Shown: positions 16,984-26,255 of the stretch, piece after piece | How the letters are laid out: every line of letters starts with the position of its first letter | Position numbering within the stretch: the stretch's first letter is position 1 | Assembly: GCA_049976445.1 (NCBI GenBank) | Contig: JBMFIF010000003.1 | Location: 1-64,000 of the forward strand | Reading direction: 5' to 3' | Length of the DNA: 64,000 bases | Origin: JAVZOV01 sp049976445 | Lineage (GTDB): Archaea; Thermoproteota; Thermoprotei; Gearchaeales; WAQG01 | The notes under the pieces: generated by a model | What the model saw: only the letters and a program-made list of their open reading frames with translations | What the model was told of the DNA's origin: nothing | Database searches by the model: none | Program-made: the position numbers and the translations under genes

Positions 16984-17357
16984 GCAGGATTATGAACAGA
17001 AACATGATGCGAACTTTACAACGTATGGGCATTAGCGTGGAACCACTCAATGGTGTCAGAGAAGTCCATTTAATATTTGATGATAAGACTCTGAAACTTA
17101 TTAATCCATCAGTAATGGTAACAAAAGCTGGTGGACAAGATATATATCAGATAGTCGCTGAAAAGATAGTAGAAGAAAGACAGGCTCTCCAAACACCGTT
17201 ATCAAAACCTGAAGAACAACCTCTAACTATTCCAGAAGAGGATGTGGTGTTAGTTGCAGAGCAAACAGGTGTTTCAAAGGAAAAAGCAAAACAAGCACTA
17301 ATGCAAACCAATGGAGATATAGCGGCTGCAATACTTATGCTAAAGTCAAAGAGGTAA
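16980..17357 (+). CDS. nac: Nascent polypeptide-associated complex protein (alpha-NAC)
   Basis: A 125-aa protein that would homodimerise at the ribosome exit tunnel. The NAC domain spans about 10-65 (VREVHLIFDDKTLKLINPSVMV) and a UBA domain the last 45 residues (EEDVVLVAEQTGVSKEKAKQALMQTNGDIAAAIL). It has a TTG start overlapping the upstream PUA gene by 4 nt. Length and domain order are standard. Confidence 0.95.
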   Translation: MSRIMNRNMMRTLQRMGISVEPLNGVREVHLIFDDKTLKLINPSVMVTKAGGQDIYQIVAEKIVEERQALQTPLSKPEEQPLTIPEEDVVLVAEQTGVSKEKAKQALMQTNGDIAAAILMLKSKR

Positions 17358-17362
17358 ATCAT

Positions 17363-17890
17363 TTGTTAACAGTACGTACTAATGGTTTAATAGTACTAAT
17401 TCAAGGAATAAAAGTTCGTTCACCAATTAATATTAACTCACTTAAAAAAATTCTTGAAAAAGCTAATAGTAATAATTACGTTATACAGTTAATTGATGCA
17501 GATATTGTCGCTTCTCTTCATCATTTAATCGCGGCAATAATTAGAACAGAACGTTCTTTTCATTCAAAAAGGAATATTTCGCACAAAAAGCACGTAGAAT
17601 TGCTCTTGCGATTATGTGGTACACGTCAGATTTCTGATGCAATAAAAATTGCTGGTATAAAACCAGATTCTGTTAATGTTATACTCATATGTTATGGAAA
17701 AACAGAATGTCCACACGTTAAAACGATCCTTAATATGATTGATGGTGATTTAGAAAATAATATTCTTTACCTTAATAAAGAAAAGAGAAATAAGTTAATC
17801 AAGATTTATAATTTACCGTCTAGCATTTCTGATGAAGATTTAATAAAGTATGTACTTTTTAAAACATCGTTAATAGAGATAGAATCGTGA
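17363..17890 (+). CDS. KEOPS complex subunit Cgi121
   Basis: A 175-aa protein with the Cgi121/TPRKB core: LIDADIVASLHHLIAAIIRTERSF, then KHVELLLRLCGTRQISDAIKIAGIKP, matching the conserved GTRQI block. In KEOPS, Cgi121 docks the 3' end of tRNA and stimulates Bud32 during t6A37 synthesis. It has a TTG start 6 nt after the NAC stop, so it is part of that operon. The other KEOPS genes are not in the window. Confidence 0.85.
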   Translation: MLTVRTNGLIVLIQGIKVRSPININSLKKILEKANSNNYVIQLIDADIVASLHHLIAAIIRTERSFHSKRNISHKKHVELLLRLCGTRQISDAIKIAGIKPDSVNVILICYGKTECPHVKTILNMIDGDLENNILYLNKEKRNKLIKIYNLPSSISDEDLIKYVLFKTSLIEIES

Positions 17891-17893
17891 TAA

Positions 17894-17999
17894 TGGGCCG
17901 GGCCGGACTTGAACCGGCGACCACCACCGCGTCAGGGTGGCATCCTACCAATCTAGACGACCGTTCTGTGCCATTAGGCAGCCCAGGGTTACCCGACCC
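17894..17999 (-). tRNA. tRNA-Val (anticodon GAC) with a 32-nt insertion after the 5' acceptor strand
   Basis: Read on the minus strand, GGGTCGG (17999-17993) pairs with the 3' acceptor CCGGCCC. The D arm, the anticodon arm (loop CTGACGC, GAC), the T arm (GGTTCAAGTCC) and discriminator A follow. Between the 5' acceptor strand and T8 lie 32 extra bases, 17961-17992. Without removing them, the sequence just before the D arm (AGAACGG) leaves the acceptor stem broken. Removing them gives a normal 74-nt tRNA very like tRNA-Val(TAC). CGG is repeated at both edges, so the exact cut is ambiguous. I could not draw a strict bulge-helix-bulge. Confidence 0.85.
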
Positions 18000-18125
18000 A
18001 TAAATATTTTAAAAAGACTGCAATATAACCTATTCGCTTATTTTTTAATGATAAAAATAATATTTCACGCACAATAATAAATTTATTTAAATATCACTCT
18101 AACTAATATAAAATGAGGTGAAACA

Positions 18126-20630
18126 ATGTCGGTGAACTCTGATTTAAAGGCTAAAGTAGGGCGTGATTTTGCTTTTCCTGAATACAGGCCTCGTTATCCG
18201 CGAGACCCACTCTATAAACTTAGGCATATTAGGGCTGAGCTTAAAATTGATGTGTGGAATCGCTCAGTTGATGGAAAAGTTACTTATATTGTGAACGGAA
18301 ATCGTTCTCACGTAACTTATATTGATCTTGATGCTGTTGAAATGATCATTAAGGCAGTAAAAAATATTTCTGGCAAAGAATTACGTTTTGATTATGATGG
18401 AAAGGTTCTCAGGGTATATCCTGAAACAGAGATTTCGGATGATACTGAGTATACATTTATAGTTGAATATTCTGCAAAGCCTCGTAAAGGCCTTTATTTT
18501 ATACTTCCTGATAAGTACTATCCAGATCGCGTGCCTCAAGTATGGAGTCAGGGAGAAGCAGAAGATAATAAGTATTGGTTACCAATTTATGACTATCCTA
18601 ATAATAAAACTACTGCCGAGATTATAATTACAACTCAATCTAATTTCGTAGTAGTATCAAACGGTGATTTAGTGTCTATCATTGAAAAAAATGGGTGGAA
18701 AACATGGCATTGGAAATTAGATAAACCTAATTCTACATACTTGTTAAGTATTGCTATAGGTGATTTTTCAAAATTTGAAGAAGTTCATGATGGAATAAAG
18801 TTTGAATACTATGTTCCTAGGGGACGAGAAAATGATGTAGAAAGAAGTTTTCGGAAGACTCCTGATATGATGAGGTTCTTTAGCGAATATACAGGTATAC
18901 CATATCCTTATAAAAGATATGCACAAGTCTGCGTGTCTGATTTTATTTTTGGAGGCATGGAAAATGTGACGGCAGCAACGTTAACTGATACAACGCTTCA
19001 TGATGAAAAAGCTCATATGGATTTCTTTAGTGAACCATTAGTTGCGCATGAGCTTGCACATCAATGGTTTGGTGATATGGTTACAACCAAAGATTGGGCT
19101 AATATATGGCTTAATGAATCTTTTGCTACTTACTTCGAGAATCTCTATCTTGAAAGAGATCGAGGAAATGCAGAATTTATTTATGAAGTATACAGGGACT
19201 TACAATCATATTTAGATGAATATAGGACTAGGTATGCGCGTCCTATTGTAACACGATTATATGCTATACCAGATGAAGTCTTTGATGGACATGCCTATCC
19301 TAAAGGTGCTGTTGTTCTGCATATGTTAAGGAATATTATAGGTGACGAAATGTTCAGAAAAGCCATAAATCTTTATCTTAATCGTTATAAGTTTAGTAAT
19401 GCAGATACTGAGGATCTGAGAAAATGTATTGAAGAGGTGACAGGCAAAAATTTTGAGTGGTTCTTTGATCAATTTGTTTATAGTTCAGGGCATCCTGTAT
19501 TAAAAATATCATACTCATGGGAACCAAATTCTAAGCTCTTGAAAATAACTATTAAGCAAACACAGGGTGATGATTCATTAAGTGTCTATAAACTACCTCT
19601 TGAAATAGAAATAAGGAAAGGTTCTATAAAAATTAGAAAAACATTTTGGATCGATGAACGAGAGCAAATTATTTACATACCATTTGAAGATAAACCTGAT
19701 TATGTATGTATTGATCCAGAGCTTAAAAATCTAATGGTTTTGGATATAGATGCTGGTATAGAAGAGTGGATAAAACAATTAGAATGCGAATATGTATATT
19801 GTAAGATCTTGGCTGCAAATGCTTTAGGTAAGATTGGTGGAAGCAGAGCTGTAGAAGCATTAAAAAAGGCCTTAATTTCTGATGAATACTGGTTTATAAA
19901 ATCGGAAAGCGCTAAGGCTCTTGGTAAAATAGGTAGTAGTGAAGCGAAGGAGGCTTTGCTTGAAGGACTTGAAAAAGTAAAGGAAGCCCGAGCTCGTCGT
20001 TCAATTGTTGATGCGCTTAGTAACTTTAAAGAAGATAACGTTGCTACCGCTCTTCTTAAGGTTCTTAAAAATAATGATGAGAGTTATTATGTGAGATATC
20101 AGGCTGCAGTAAGTTTAGGAAAAATGAAAAGGAAAGAATACTTCAATGATCTTGTTGAAGTATTAAGTGTGCCCTCGCACAATTATGTAATCACAGTAGG
20201 TTCATTATTAGGTCTTGGAGAATTAGGTAGTGATGATGCTTTGAAGATTATAATGGATCATACTGAATTAGGGAAACCAGGTTTAGTAAGAATAGGAGCT
20301 ATTCTTGCGTTAGCAAAGTTTCCAGGAAAAGTGGAAGTGATAAAGAAGTTAGAAGAGTTATCAAAGGATCCGGATCTAAGGATCCGTTCAGCAGTGATCC
20401 GCGCAACAGCAGAATTAATGGATCCTAGGTTACTTCCAATGTTAGATGCATTATCAGCTACAGACCTTCATGGACGTATAATTAGGTCAGCTAGAGAAAC
20501 AGCAGTAAAAATTAGATCGTCAATGGAAAAAGGTTTAGAATATAAACAGTTAAGGGAAGAATTAGATAAAATTAGAGAGGAAAACAGGAAATTACTTGAA
20601 AGAATTGCTAAGATTGAATCGAAGGGATAG
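18126..20630 (+). CDS. M1-family zinc aminopeptidase with HEAT-like repeats
   Basis: An 834-aa protein like tricorn-interacting factor F2/F3. Domains: beta saddle (1-210), catalytic thermolysin-like domain with GGMEN (about 275), HELAHQW (about 306) and WLNESFATYFE (Zn ligand Glu), a short beta domain, then from about 550 repeated helical units (AANALGKIGGSRAVEALKKAL, AKALGKIGSSEAKEALLEGL) of PBS-lyase/HEAT type, and a charged coiled coil in the last 40 residues. It trims peptides, probably downstream of the proteasome. A TATA-like tttatttaaatat and gaggtga precede the ATG. Confidence 0.93.
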   Translation: MSVNSDLKAKVGRDFAFPEYRPRYPRDPLYKLRHIRAELKIDVWNRSVDGKVTYIVNGNRSHVTYIDLDAVEMIIKAVKNISGKELRFDYDGKVLRVYPETEISDDTEYTFIVEYSAKPRKGLYFILPDKYYPDRVPQVWSQGEAEDNKYWLPIYDYPNNKTTAEIIITTQSNFVVVSNGDLVSIIEKNGWKTWHWKLDKPNSTYLLSIAIGDFSKFEEVHDGIKFEYYVPRGRENDVERSFRKTPDMMRFFSEYTGIPYPYKRYAQVCVSDFIFGGMENVTAATLTDTTLHDEKAHMDFFSEPLVAHELAHQWFGDMVTTKDWANIWLNESFATYFENLYLERDRGNAEFIYEVYRDLQSYLDEYRTRYARPIVTRLYAIPDEVFDGHAYPKGAVVLHMLRNIIGDEMFRKAINLYLNRYKFSNADTEDLRKCIEEVTGKNFEWFFDQFVYSSGHPVLKISYSWEPNSKLLKITIKQTQGDDSLSVYKLPLEIEIRKGSIKIRKTFWIDEREQIIYIPFEDKPDYVCIDPELKNLMVLDIDAGIEEWIKQLECEYVYCKILAANALGKIGGSRAVEALKKALISDEYWFIKSESAKALGKIGSSEAKEALLEGLEKVKEARARRSIVDALSNFKEDNVATALLKVLKNNDESYYVRYQAAVSLGKMKRKEYFNDLVEVLSVPSHNYVITVGSLLGLGELGSDDALKIIMDHTELGKPGLVRIGAILALAKFPGKVEVIKKLEELSKDPDLRIRSAVIRATAELMDPRLLPMLDALSATDLHGRIIRSARETAVKIRSSMEKGLEYKQLREELDKIREENRKLLERIAKIESKG

Positions 20631-20634
20631 TTAA

Positions 20635-21723
20635 TCACTTTATATTAATTTTTATCCAGCAATGCCCACGTAGGTTTCCCAAAGCAATGTTTATCTTTAC
20701 CTTGGTATGTACTATTTTTTCTGATTTTAATGTAATATTGGCTTTACCTATATATTTAATAATTTCTAAATCGTTACCTGTGACTTTACCTACATTTGTT
20801 AAATCAACCCATGTTTCTAAAGGTTCAACATTAAATTTAGATCCAATTGTATAAAAGTTTATGAAATAAGGTTCATTAATTTTTCCATGATCCTGTACAT
20901 CGACTATTACAACCGGGTTTATTAGTATTGAAGCTATTTCTGGTGATATGACTTTTTCCCATGATTCTCTACTAACTGTCTCTGCAAATTTTGTCATTTT
21001 TTCTATATTACCTGATTCAAAGAAACCACTTGTTGCGTCCCAAATAGCTTGAGATCTCCAGTATTCATCATCAATCTCATTAAGAACCGTTATTATATCA
21101 TTTATTAGAAAGCCCCATTTAGCAAGGAGTCTTACAAAATCAGACATTATTTGAAATCTTTGAGATTTATCTTGAATGAAATTTATATCATTCATGATCA
21201 AATTAATAAGTTGGTCTCTATATTCGCTAAGTTCGCTATTTAAAATATTACCTAACATGATTAGAAGTTCTGATCTATTTAAAGGATCGTTAATATTTTC
21301 TATGCTATCAAATATTTCATTAATAGTTTCTTTAAAAACACCATATTCTAGAAATATTCCAGCGATCTGAAGTATTCTAATAATTGCTGACAATCGGTTA
21401 TACAAATCTTTTAACTCTTTTGCATATGAAAAAGCTTTATTAATGATCTCTGATGCCTTTTCTATATAATAACCTTCGGCATATATTTCAGCTAATTTTG
21501 CAAGCAACCATACATAATCCTCACCTTTTTCCATTGTACTAAGCTCTTTATCAGCAAGTTGTAATATTGTTTGCGCCTCATTTAATTTATTAATATTCAT
21601 GAATATTTTTGATATTTCTAATTGGTACAACATTTTCCAGTAAAAATTATTTTCAGTTTTTAACATAGATTGTAATCGGTGTATTTCCTTCTCAGGGTTA
21701 ATTAATTTAATGAGATATTTCAT
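20635..21723 (-). CDS. TPR-like helical repeat protein with C-terminal beta domain
   Basis: A 362-aa protein of unknown function. Residues 10-250 are paired helices in TPR style (WKMLYQLEISKIFMNINKLNEAQTILQLAD; WLLAKLAEIYAEGYYIEKASEIINKAFSYA). Residues 265-362 look like a beta-sandwich (VVIVDVQDHGKINEPYFINFYTIGSKF...). It converges on the aminopeptidase gene with 4 nt between the stops. Probably a protein-protein interaction scaffold; I do not recognise a named family. Confidence 0.7.
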   Translation of the reverse strand: MKYLIKLINPEKEIHRLQSMLKTENNFYWKMLYQLEISKIFMNINKLNEAQTILQLADKELSTMEKGEDYVWLLAKLAEIYAEGYYIEKASEIINKAFSYAKELKDLYNRLSAIIRILQIAGIFLEYGVFKETINEIFDSIENINDPLNRSELLIMLGNILNSELSEYRDQLINLIMNDINFIQDKSQRFQIMSDFVRLLAKWGFLINDIITVLNEIDDEYWRSQAIWDATSGFFESGNIEKMTKFAETVSRESWEKVISPEIASILINPVVIVDVQDHGKINEPYFINFYTIGSKFNVEPLETWVDLTNVGKVTGNDLEIIKYIGKANITLKSEKIVHTKVKINIALGNLRGHCWIKINIK

Positions 21724-21767
21724 CCTATTAGTAAATGATTTTTTACTAAATAAAGTTGTAGTACGAA

Positions 21768-22856
21768 TTATCTTGTTATTGTGGCATTTTTCAATGCTGA
21801 GAGGGTATCAAAAGCGTCTTTATTGTTAGCAAAATAACGACGTGCCGGTTCTAAAATTTTTATTAAGTAATTTGCAACAGCATTTTTGAGATCAAGTGGA
21901 TGAAGTTTCCCCTCTATATAGTCTTTTTCTAATTCTGAATATGAATGGTATTCTATTGTACCGCCATACTTTAATGGTCTTTCGATCGTTATCGATGAAT
22001 ATTCACGAAATATTATGTATTTAACTATGTCTAAAACTGGATTAAATCTAGTTTCTCTTTCAGGTGCGAATGCATTAAGTATTTTCTTTTTTATAGTTTC
22101 TGGTTCATCATAAATGAATATTGCAGTATTGGGAATACTTTTACTCATTTTTACTGATGAGAGAATCTCAGCTTTTTGTTCATCAGGTATTGGCCATACT
22201 GGTGGTTTTGCTAGTCCTTGAAGTAAATGATGATGTATGCTTACAGGTTTCCAGAATCCAAGTTTGGGGCCGATTTCTCTAGCAACCATGTTTGCTTTTC
22301 GCTGGTCCATGCCGAGTTGCGCAATCTTTACATTCATAAAAAATATGTCAGCAACTTGCATAGGTGTGTATATAAAATCTGCTACTCTCCTAGCCTCGAC
22401 CTCTTTTCTACCCATAATTTCTAATGTTCGTTTTACTCTATCTATCGTCAGTTCTTGTGCAATTTGAAGAACTAACTTCCAGTAGTCTGAATCTTTATAA
22501 AGTTCATCGGCATAAACGAATTCTATTTTATCTGCAGGAACACCTAGTGCTATCCATGCGTGTTTAAAGTGGTCAGCAGCTTTTCTTATTAATTCGAGAT
22601 TTCCTCCAAGTTTTCTATTAATCCATGCATGCCATGTTGCTAAAAATGCTTTAAAGTGTATTCCAGCCTCTATAAAATCTTTCATTTTATATGCGCAAAT
22701 TAAGCCTGTTCCTAAATGAACCATACCACTAGGTTCCCAACCATTATATGCAATTATATGCTCTTCCGTTTCAAGAAGCTGCTTTAACTCATCGATAGTA
22801 ACTACCTCTTCAGTAGGTGGACGTATTATTAATTTTAATCGCTCTTCTATATCCAT
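21768..22856 (-). CDS. tyrS: Tyrosyl-tRNA synthetase
   Basis: About 362 aa, a class Ic synthetase of archaeal length. EPSGMVHLGTG is the HIGH-region, YTPMQVADIFFMNVKIAQLGMDQRKANM the tyrosine-binding helix with the conserved Q and D, and VKMSKS the KMSKS loop. It charges tRNA-Tyr. ATG 22856 is preferred; the open frame extends 12 nt upstream to a TTG. Confidence 0.93.
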   Translation of the reverse strand: MDIEERLKLIIRPPTEEVVTIDELKQLLETEEHIIAYNGWEPSGMVHLGTGLICAYKMKDFIEAGIHFKAFLATWHAWINRKLGGNLELIRKAADHFKHAWIALGVPADKIEFVYADELYKDSDYWKLVLQIAQELTIDRVKRTLEIMGRKEVEARRVADFIYTPMQVADIFFMNVKIAQLGMDQRKANMVAREIGPKLGFWKPVSIHHHLLQGLAKPPVWPIPDEQKAEILSSVKMSKSIPNTAIFIYDEPETIKKKILNAFAPERETRFNPVLDIVKYIIFREYSSITIERPLKYGGTIEYHSYSELEKDYIEGKLHPLDLKNAVANYLIKILEPARRYFANNKDAFDTLSALKNATITR

Positions 22857-22892
22857 GGTATTAACCAATAATAAGTTATTTATAAAAATAAA

Positions 22893-24164
22893 TTAAGCTT
22901 TTTGCATTAAGCTTAATAATTTTGGAATTAGGTCATATCCATGGTTTATAATACCCAGTTCTCCTTTTTCTGCATCTCTTTCCGAAAATTTTCTTTTTTT
23001 ATCGTGTTTTTGTATCAAATTTCCACCATATATTGCTAAGGGTACTGGATCACTACTATGAGAACCAAGCTTGCATGGTGTAGAATGATCAGCGGTCACT
23101 ACTATGATAGTATCGTCTAGGGTAATATTATTAATGATATTGCTGATGAAATATTTATCAATATCTTCAATTGCTTTGCGTTTTCCTTCACAATCTTTAT
23201 CATGACCGGGCTCATCAGGGCCTTTTAAATGAACATATATAAAGTTGAATTTTTTAAGAAGATCTATAGTTGTGTCTGCTCGTTTCTCATATGATTTTGG
23301 AGAGCGTTCTGGTGTAAATTTTTCTAAACTAAATCCCAAAACTTTTGCAATGCCTAATTCAACTGGCATATCTGCAATTATCACTGGTCTCATTGCGAAT
23401 TTCTTTTCAAACGGTTCAACATCAGGATATTTAGAACCTGCATCCCGCATTAGTATAATATTTGCAGGTAATTTATTATTCTTTATTCGCTCGATGTTGA
23501 TTGGATGGTTTTTAAGAAATTTCTGAACTTTTTCTGAGAACTCATTTATTAATTGTGCTGCTCTCTTTGCTTCATAGGAATCATTCAATGCAATGCAAGG
23601 TTTAAGTGTCATGTCAACAGTTGATTTGGCTATTGAAATTGATCCTACTTTCTCATATGCAGGATCATAATTGGATATAGCATCTGACAGTTTAATGTTA
23701 TGATCACGTATCACAAGAACAGCTCTATGACCAATTGTGCTTCTAAATGAAAAATCTGCGTTATCCAGTTTAATGCTTCTTTCTATATCTACTGCAAGTT
23801 TTTTAGCCTCTTCTGATGTTAAATTTCTTCCGACACGACGATCAATTATTTTGTTTTCTTCTGCTGTTGCAAAGTTACAGCGTAGTGCAAGCCAACCATC
23901 TCTAAATTCTAAACCAGCTCCTAATGCCTCTATTACACCTCTTGAAAGTGAATATCTATTAGGATCATAACCTAGTAACGAAAAAGCAGCAGCATCACTT
24001 TCAGGAGCAATATTTTTATCTATTGTATACATAAGACCTAAGTATCCTTTAGACGCGATATGAGTCAAATTAGGTGCATCTGCAATATCTAATGGTGTTA
24101 AACCATATTTAGGATTATCACTTGCACCGTCTAATATAATCATAAGTATTTTGTATTTTTCCAT
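22893..24164 (-). CDS. apgM: Archaeal cofactor-independent phosphoglycerate mutase (ApgM)
   Basis: A 423-aa alkaline-phosphatase-superfamily enzyme that interconverts 3- and 2-phosphoglycerate. MIILDGASDN starts the metal site, with PESDAAAFSLLGYDP (catalytic Ser region), LALRCNFAT, VHLKGPDEPGHDKD and TADHSTPCKLGSHSSDPVP as later metal and substrate motifs. It serves glycolysis or gluconeogenesis together with the FBPase and TIM encoded at 45-47 kb. It precedes tyrS in the same direction. Confidence 0.95.
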   Translation of the reverse strand: MEKYKILMIILDGASDNPKYGLTPLDIADAPNLTHIASKGYLGLMYTIDKNIAPESDAAAFSLLGYDPNRYSLSRGVIEALGAGLEFRDGWLALRCNFATAEENKIIDRRVGRNLTSEEAKKLAVDIERSIKLDNADFSFRSTIGHRAVLVIRDHNIKLSDAISNYDPAYEKVGSISIAKSTVDMTLKPCIALNDSYEAKRAAQLINEFSEKVQKFLKNHPINIERIKNNKLPANIILMRDAGSKYPDVEPFEKKFAMRPVIIADMPVELGIAKVLGFSLEKFTPERSPKSYEKRADTTIDLLKKFNFIYVHLKGPDEPGHDKDCEGKRKAIEDIDKYFISNIINNITLDDTIIVVTADHSTPCKLGSHSSDPVPLAIYGGNLIQKHDKKRKFSERDAEKGELGIINHGYDLIPKLLSLMQKA

Positions 24165-24243
24165 TGAACCTCGTATTCTAATTATTCTACAGATTTAAAA
24201 GCTTATTTTATAGCATTATATATTATTCTCTTTAATCAGAAAC

Positions 24244-25398
24244 ATGCAGAGAGTGCGTAAATTTATGTACGTGGAATCATATTATTTCAGAGATATGGTA
24301 GGTATTAATAAAATTGAAATGGCACGATATGTATACATGGGTCCTGGTGTTATAAAAGAATTACCAAATGTTATCGAACTTCTAGAACTAAAACCTAGAA
24401 GTGTGCTAATTTTCTCAGGTGGCGAAAAAACAACATCTATAGCTCTTGATACAGTAAAGCCTTTGATCGAATCTTCCAATATTATTGTTAATTCTATGAA
24501 CAACAAAGATCTGTCTGATTTTATAGAAAACTTATCAATAATCCTTAAAAACATAAAAGATCTTAGAGTAGACCTGCTCATAGGTGTTGGTGGAGGAAGA
24601 GTGATGGATATTACGAAAGTTGTTTCGTATTACTTAAAAATACCTTACGTAAGTGTGCCAACTAGTGCTTCACATGATGGTACAGCATCACCTGCTATAG
24701 CTACACCTTTTGCTAATATTTTAAGGTCAAAGTATGGCCAATTAGAATCAATTCGTGCACCACATGCAATAGTCGCTGATATAGAAATTATTTCTAGGGC
24801 TCCTAGAGAGACTATAGCATCAGGTGTAGGTGATCTGGTAGCTAAATTTACTGCTGTAAGAGATTGGAGGCTAGCACACTTAATAAAAGGTGAGGAGTTC
24901 AGTGAATATGCTGCATCATTAGCGTTGATGAGTGCTCGTTTGGTTGCTAATAGGGCAAGAATAATTTCTACTAGCAATTTAGAAGGTGTTTCAGTTTTAG
25001 TTAAAGCATTAATAGGTAGTGGTGTGGCTATAAGCATTGCTGGGAGTAGTAGGCCTGCAAGTGGCTCTGAACATCTTTTTAGTCATGCATTAGATTATCT
25101 TGCATCGAAGTATGGATTCAAACCTAGTATGCATGGTGTTCAATGTGGTGTGGGAACGATTATGATGGCCAAGCTTCACGGGCTAAATTGGAAGAAGATA
25201 AAAAAGATCTTAAGAACTGTTAATGCTCCTGTTAATTCAGAGGAACTTGGCATTAATCCTGAATATATAGTTAAAGCATTAAGTATTGCGCACACTATAA
25301 AATCAAATTTTTATACAGTCCTTGGGGAAAATGGTATAACTGAAAACGCTGCAAGGAAACTAGCAATAGAGACTGGAATAATACCATTAAGTAGTTAA
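24244..25398 (+). CDS. egsA: sn-Glycerol-1-phosphate dehydrogenase [NAD(P)+]
   Basis: About 384 aa, the enzyme making the archaeal lipid backbone sn-glycerol-1-phosphate from dihydroxyacetone phosphate. Motifs: MGPGVIKELP, VLIFSGGEKT, LIGVGGGRVMDITKV (nucleotide binding), VPTSASHDGTASP, SGVGDLVAK (Zn Asp), SRPASGSEHLFSHALD and MHGVQCGVG (Zn His ligands). Several in-frame ATGs lie in the first 60 codons; ATG 24295 (MVGINKIEMARYVY) fits family length better than 24244. It is upstream of the cinA-like gene, possibly co-transcribed. Confidence 0.95.
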   Translation: MQRVRKFMYVESYYFRDMVGINKIEMARYVYMGPGVIKELPNVIELLELKPRSVLIFSGGEKTTSIALDTVKPLIESSNIIVNSMNNKDLSDFIENLSIILKNIKDLRVDLLIGVGGGRVMDITKVVSYYLKIPYVSVPTSASHDGTASPAIATPFANILRSKYGQLESIRAPHAIVADIEIISRAPRETIASGVGDLVAKFTAVRDWRLAHLIKGEEFSEYAASLALMSARLVANRARIISTSNLEGVSVLVKALIGSGVAISIAGSSRPASGSEHLFSHALDYLASKYGFKPSMHGVQCGVGTIMMAKLHGLNWKKIKKILRTVNAPVNSEELGINPEYIVKALSIAHTIKSNFYTVLGENGITENAARKLAIETGIIPLSS

Positions 25399-25457
25399 AG
25401 GAGTTTTAGTTAAGGATATTTTTATGGATGTATTACTCTTTTACTGGGTTTGTTAAC

Positions 25458-26255
25458 ATGATTAAAGCTGAGATTGTAAGCGTTGGACGAGAAGTATTAA
25501 GAGGATTTACAATAAATACTAATGCTAGTTGGCTTGCACAACAGTTAACATCATTAGGAATAGAGGTTAAACGAATAACTGTCGTTGATGACGAGGAAAT
25601 TGATATTATCAAAATTACTAAAGAAGTTCTTGAACGAAAACCTCAAATAGTAATTTATACAGGGGGTCTTGGACCAACATTTGATGATATTACTGTTGAA
25701 TCTGTATCTAAGGCGTTAAACTTGCCTATAGAGCTAAATGAGGATGCATTAAATATGATCAAGAAAGTTTACAATAAACTCGGCTTACCGTTAACAGAAG
25801 AAAGAATTAAAATGGCTAAAATGCCTAAAGGTTCCTTACCTCTTCCCAATTCTGTAGGAACAGCACCAGGCGTCTTTCTTATTTTTAATGAAACTATTAT
25901 TATTATGCTCCCGGGAGTTCCAGAAGAAATGAAAAGTATTTTTACTGAAAGTGTAAGGCCTAGATTGATAGAGCTTAAAGATAGGGGAGTTTATTTAGAG
26001 AAAATATTTAAAGTTCATGGTATTCCGGAATCAGAAGCAGCTAAAGTAGTCAAAGATGTAAAGAAGCAGTTTAAAATTGTTTATATTAAATCTCATCCAA
26101 GAGGATATATGGAGGGCAAGCCTACAATATTGTTTCAATTGTCTTATCTTGGAGAAGATCAAAAAAATGCTAAAATAGAACTAGAAAATGTCATGAGGGA
26201 ACTCATATCAAGATTATCTAATTTGGGTGCCAAAATTGAGGTAGAACAAGAATGA
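25458..26255 (+). CDS. CinA-like molybdopterin-binding domain protein (COG1058)
   Basis: About 265 aa beginning MIKAEIVSVGREVLRG, then NTNASWLAQQLTSLGIEV, TGGLGPTFDDITVESVSKAL and VGTAPGVFL ... MLPGVPEEMK, the MoCF/CinA N-terminal domain. The C-terminal PncC amidohydrolase domain of bacterial CinA is absent, as in other archaeal members. It may be a nucleotide pyrophosphatase acting on damaged nucleotides such as ADP-ribose; the archaeal role is not certain. It overlaps the GPN gene by 4 nt. Confidence 0.9.
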   Translation: MIKAEIVSVGREVLRGFTINTNASWLAQQLTSLGIEVKRITVVDDEEIDIIKITKEVLERKPQIVIYTGGLGPTFDDITVESVSKALNLPIELNEDALNMIKKVYNKLGLPLTEERIKMAKMPKGSLPLPNSVGTAPGVFLIFNETIIIMLPGVPEEMKSIFTESVRPRLIELKDRGVYLEKIFKVHGIPESEAAKVVKDVKKQFKIVYIKSHPRGYMEGKPTILFQLSYLGEDQKNAKIELENVMRELISRLSNLGAKIEVEQE

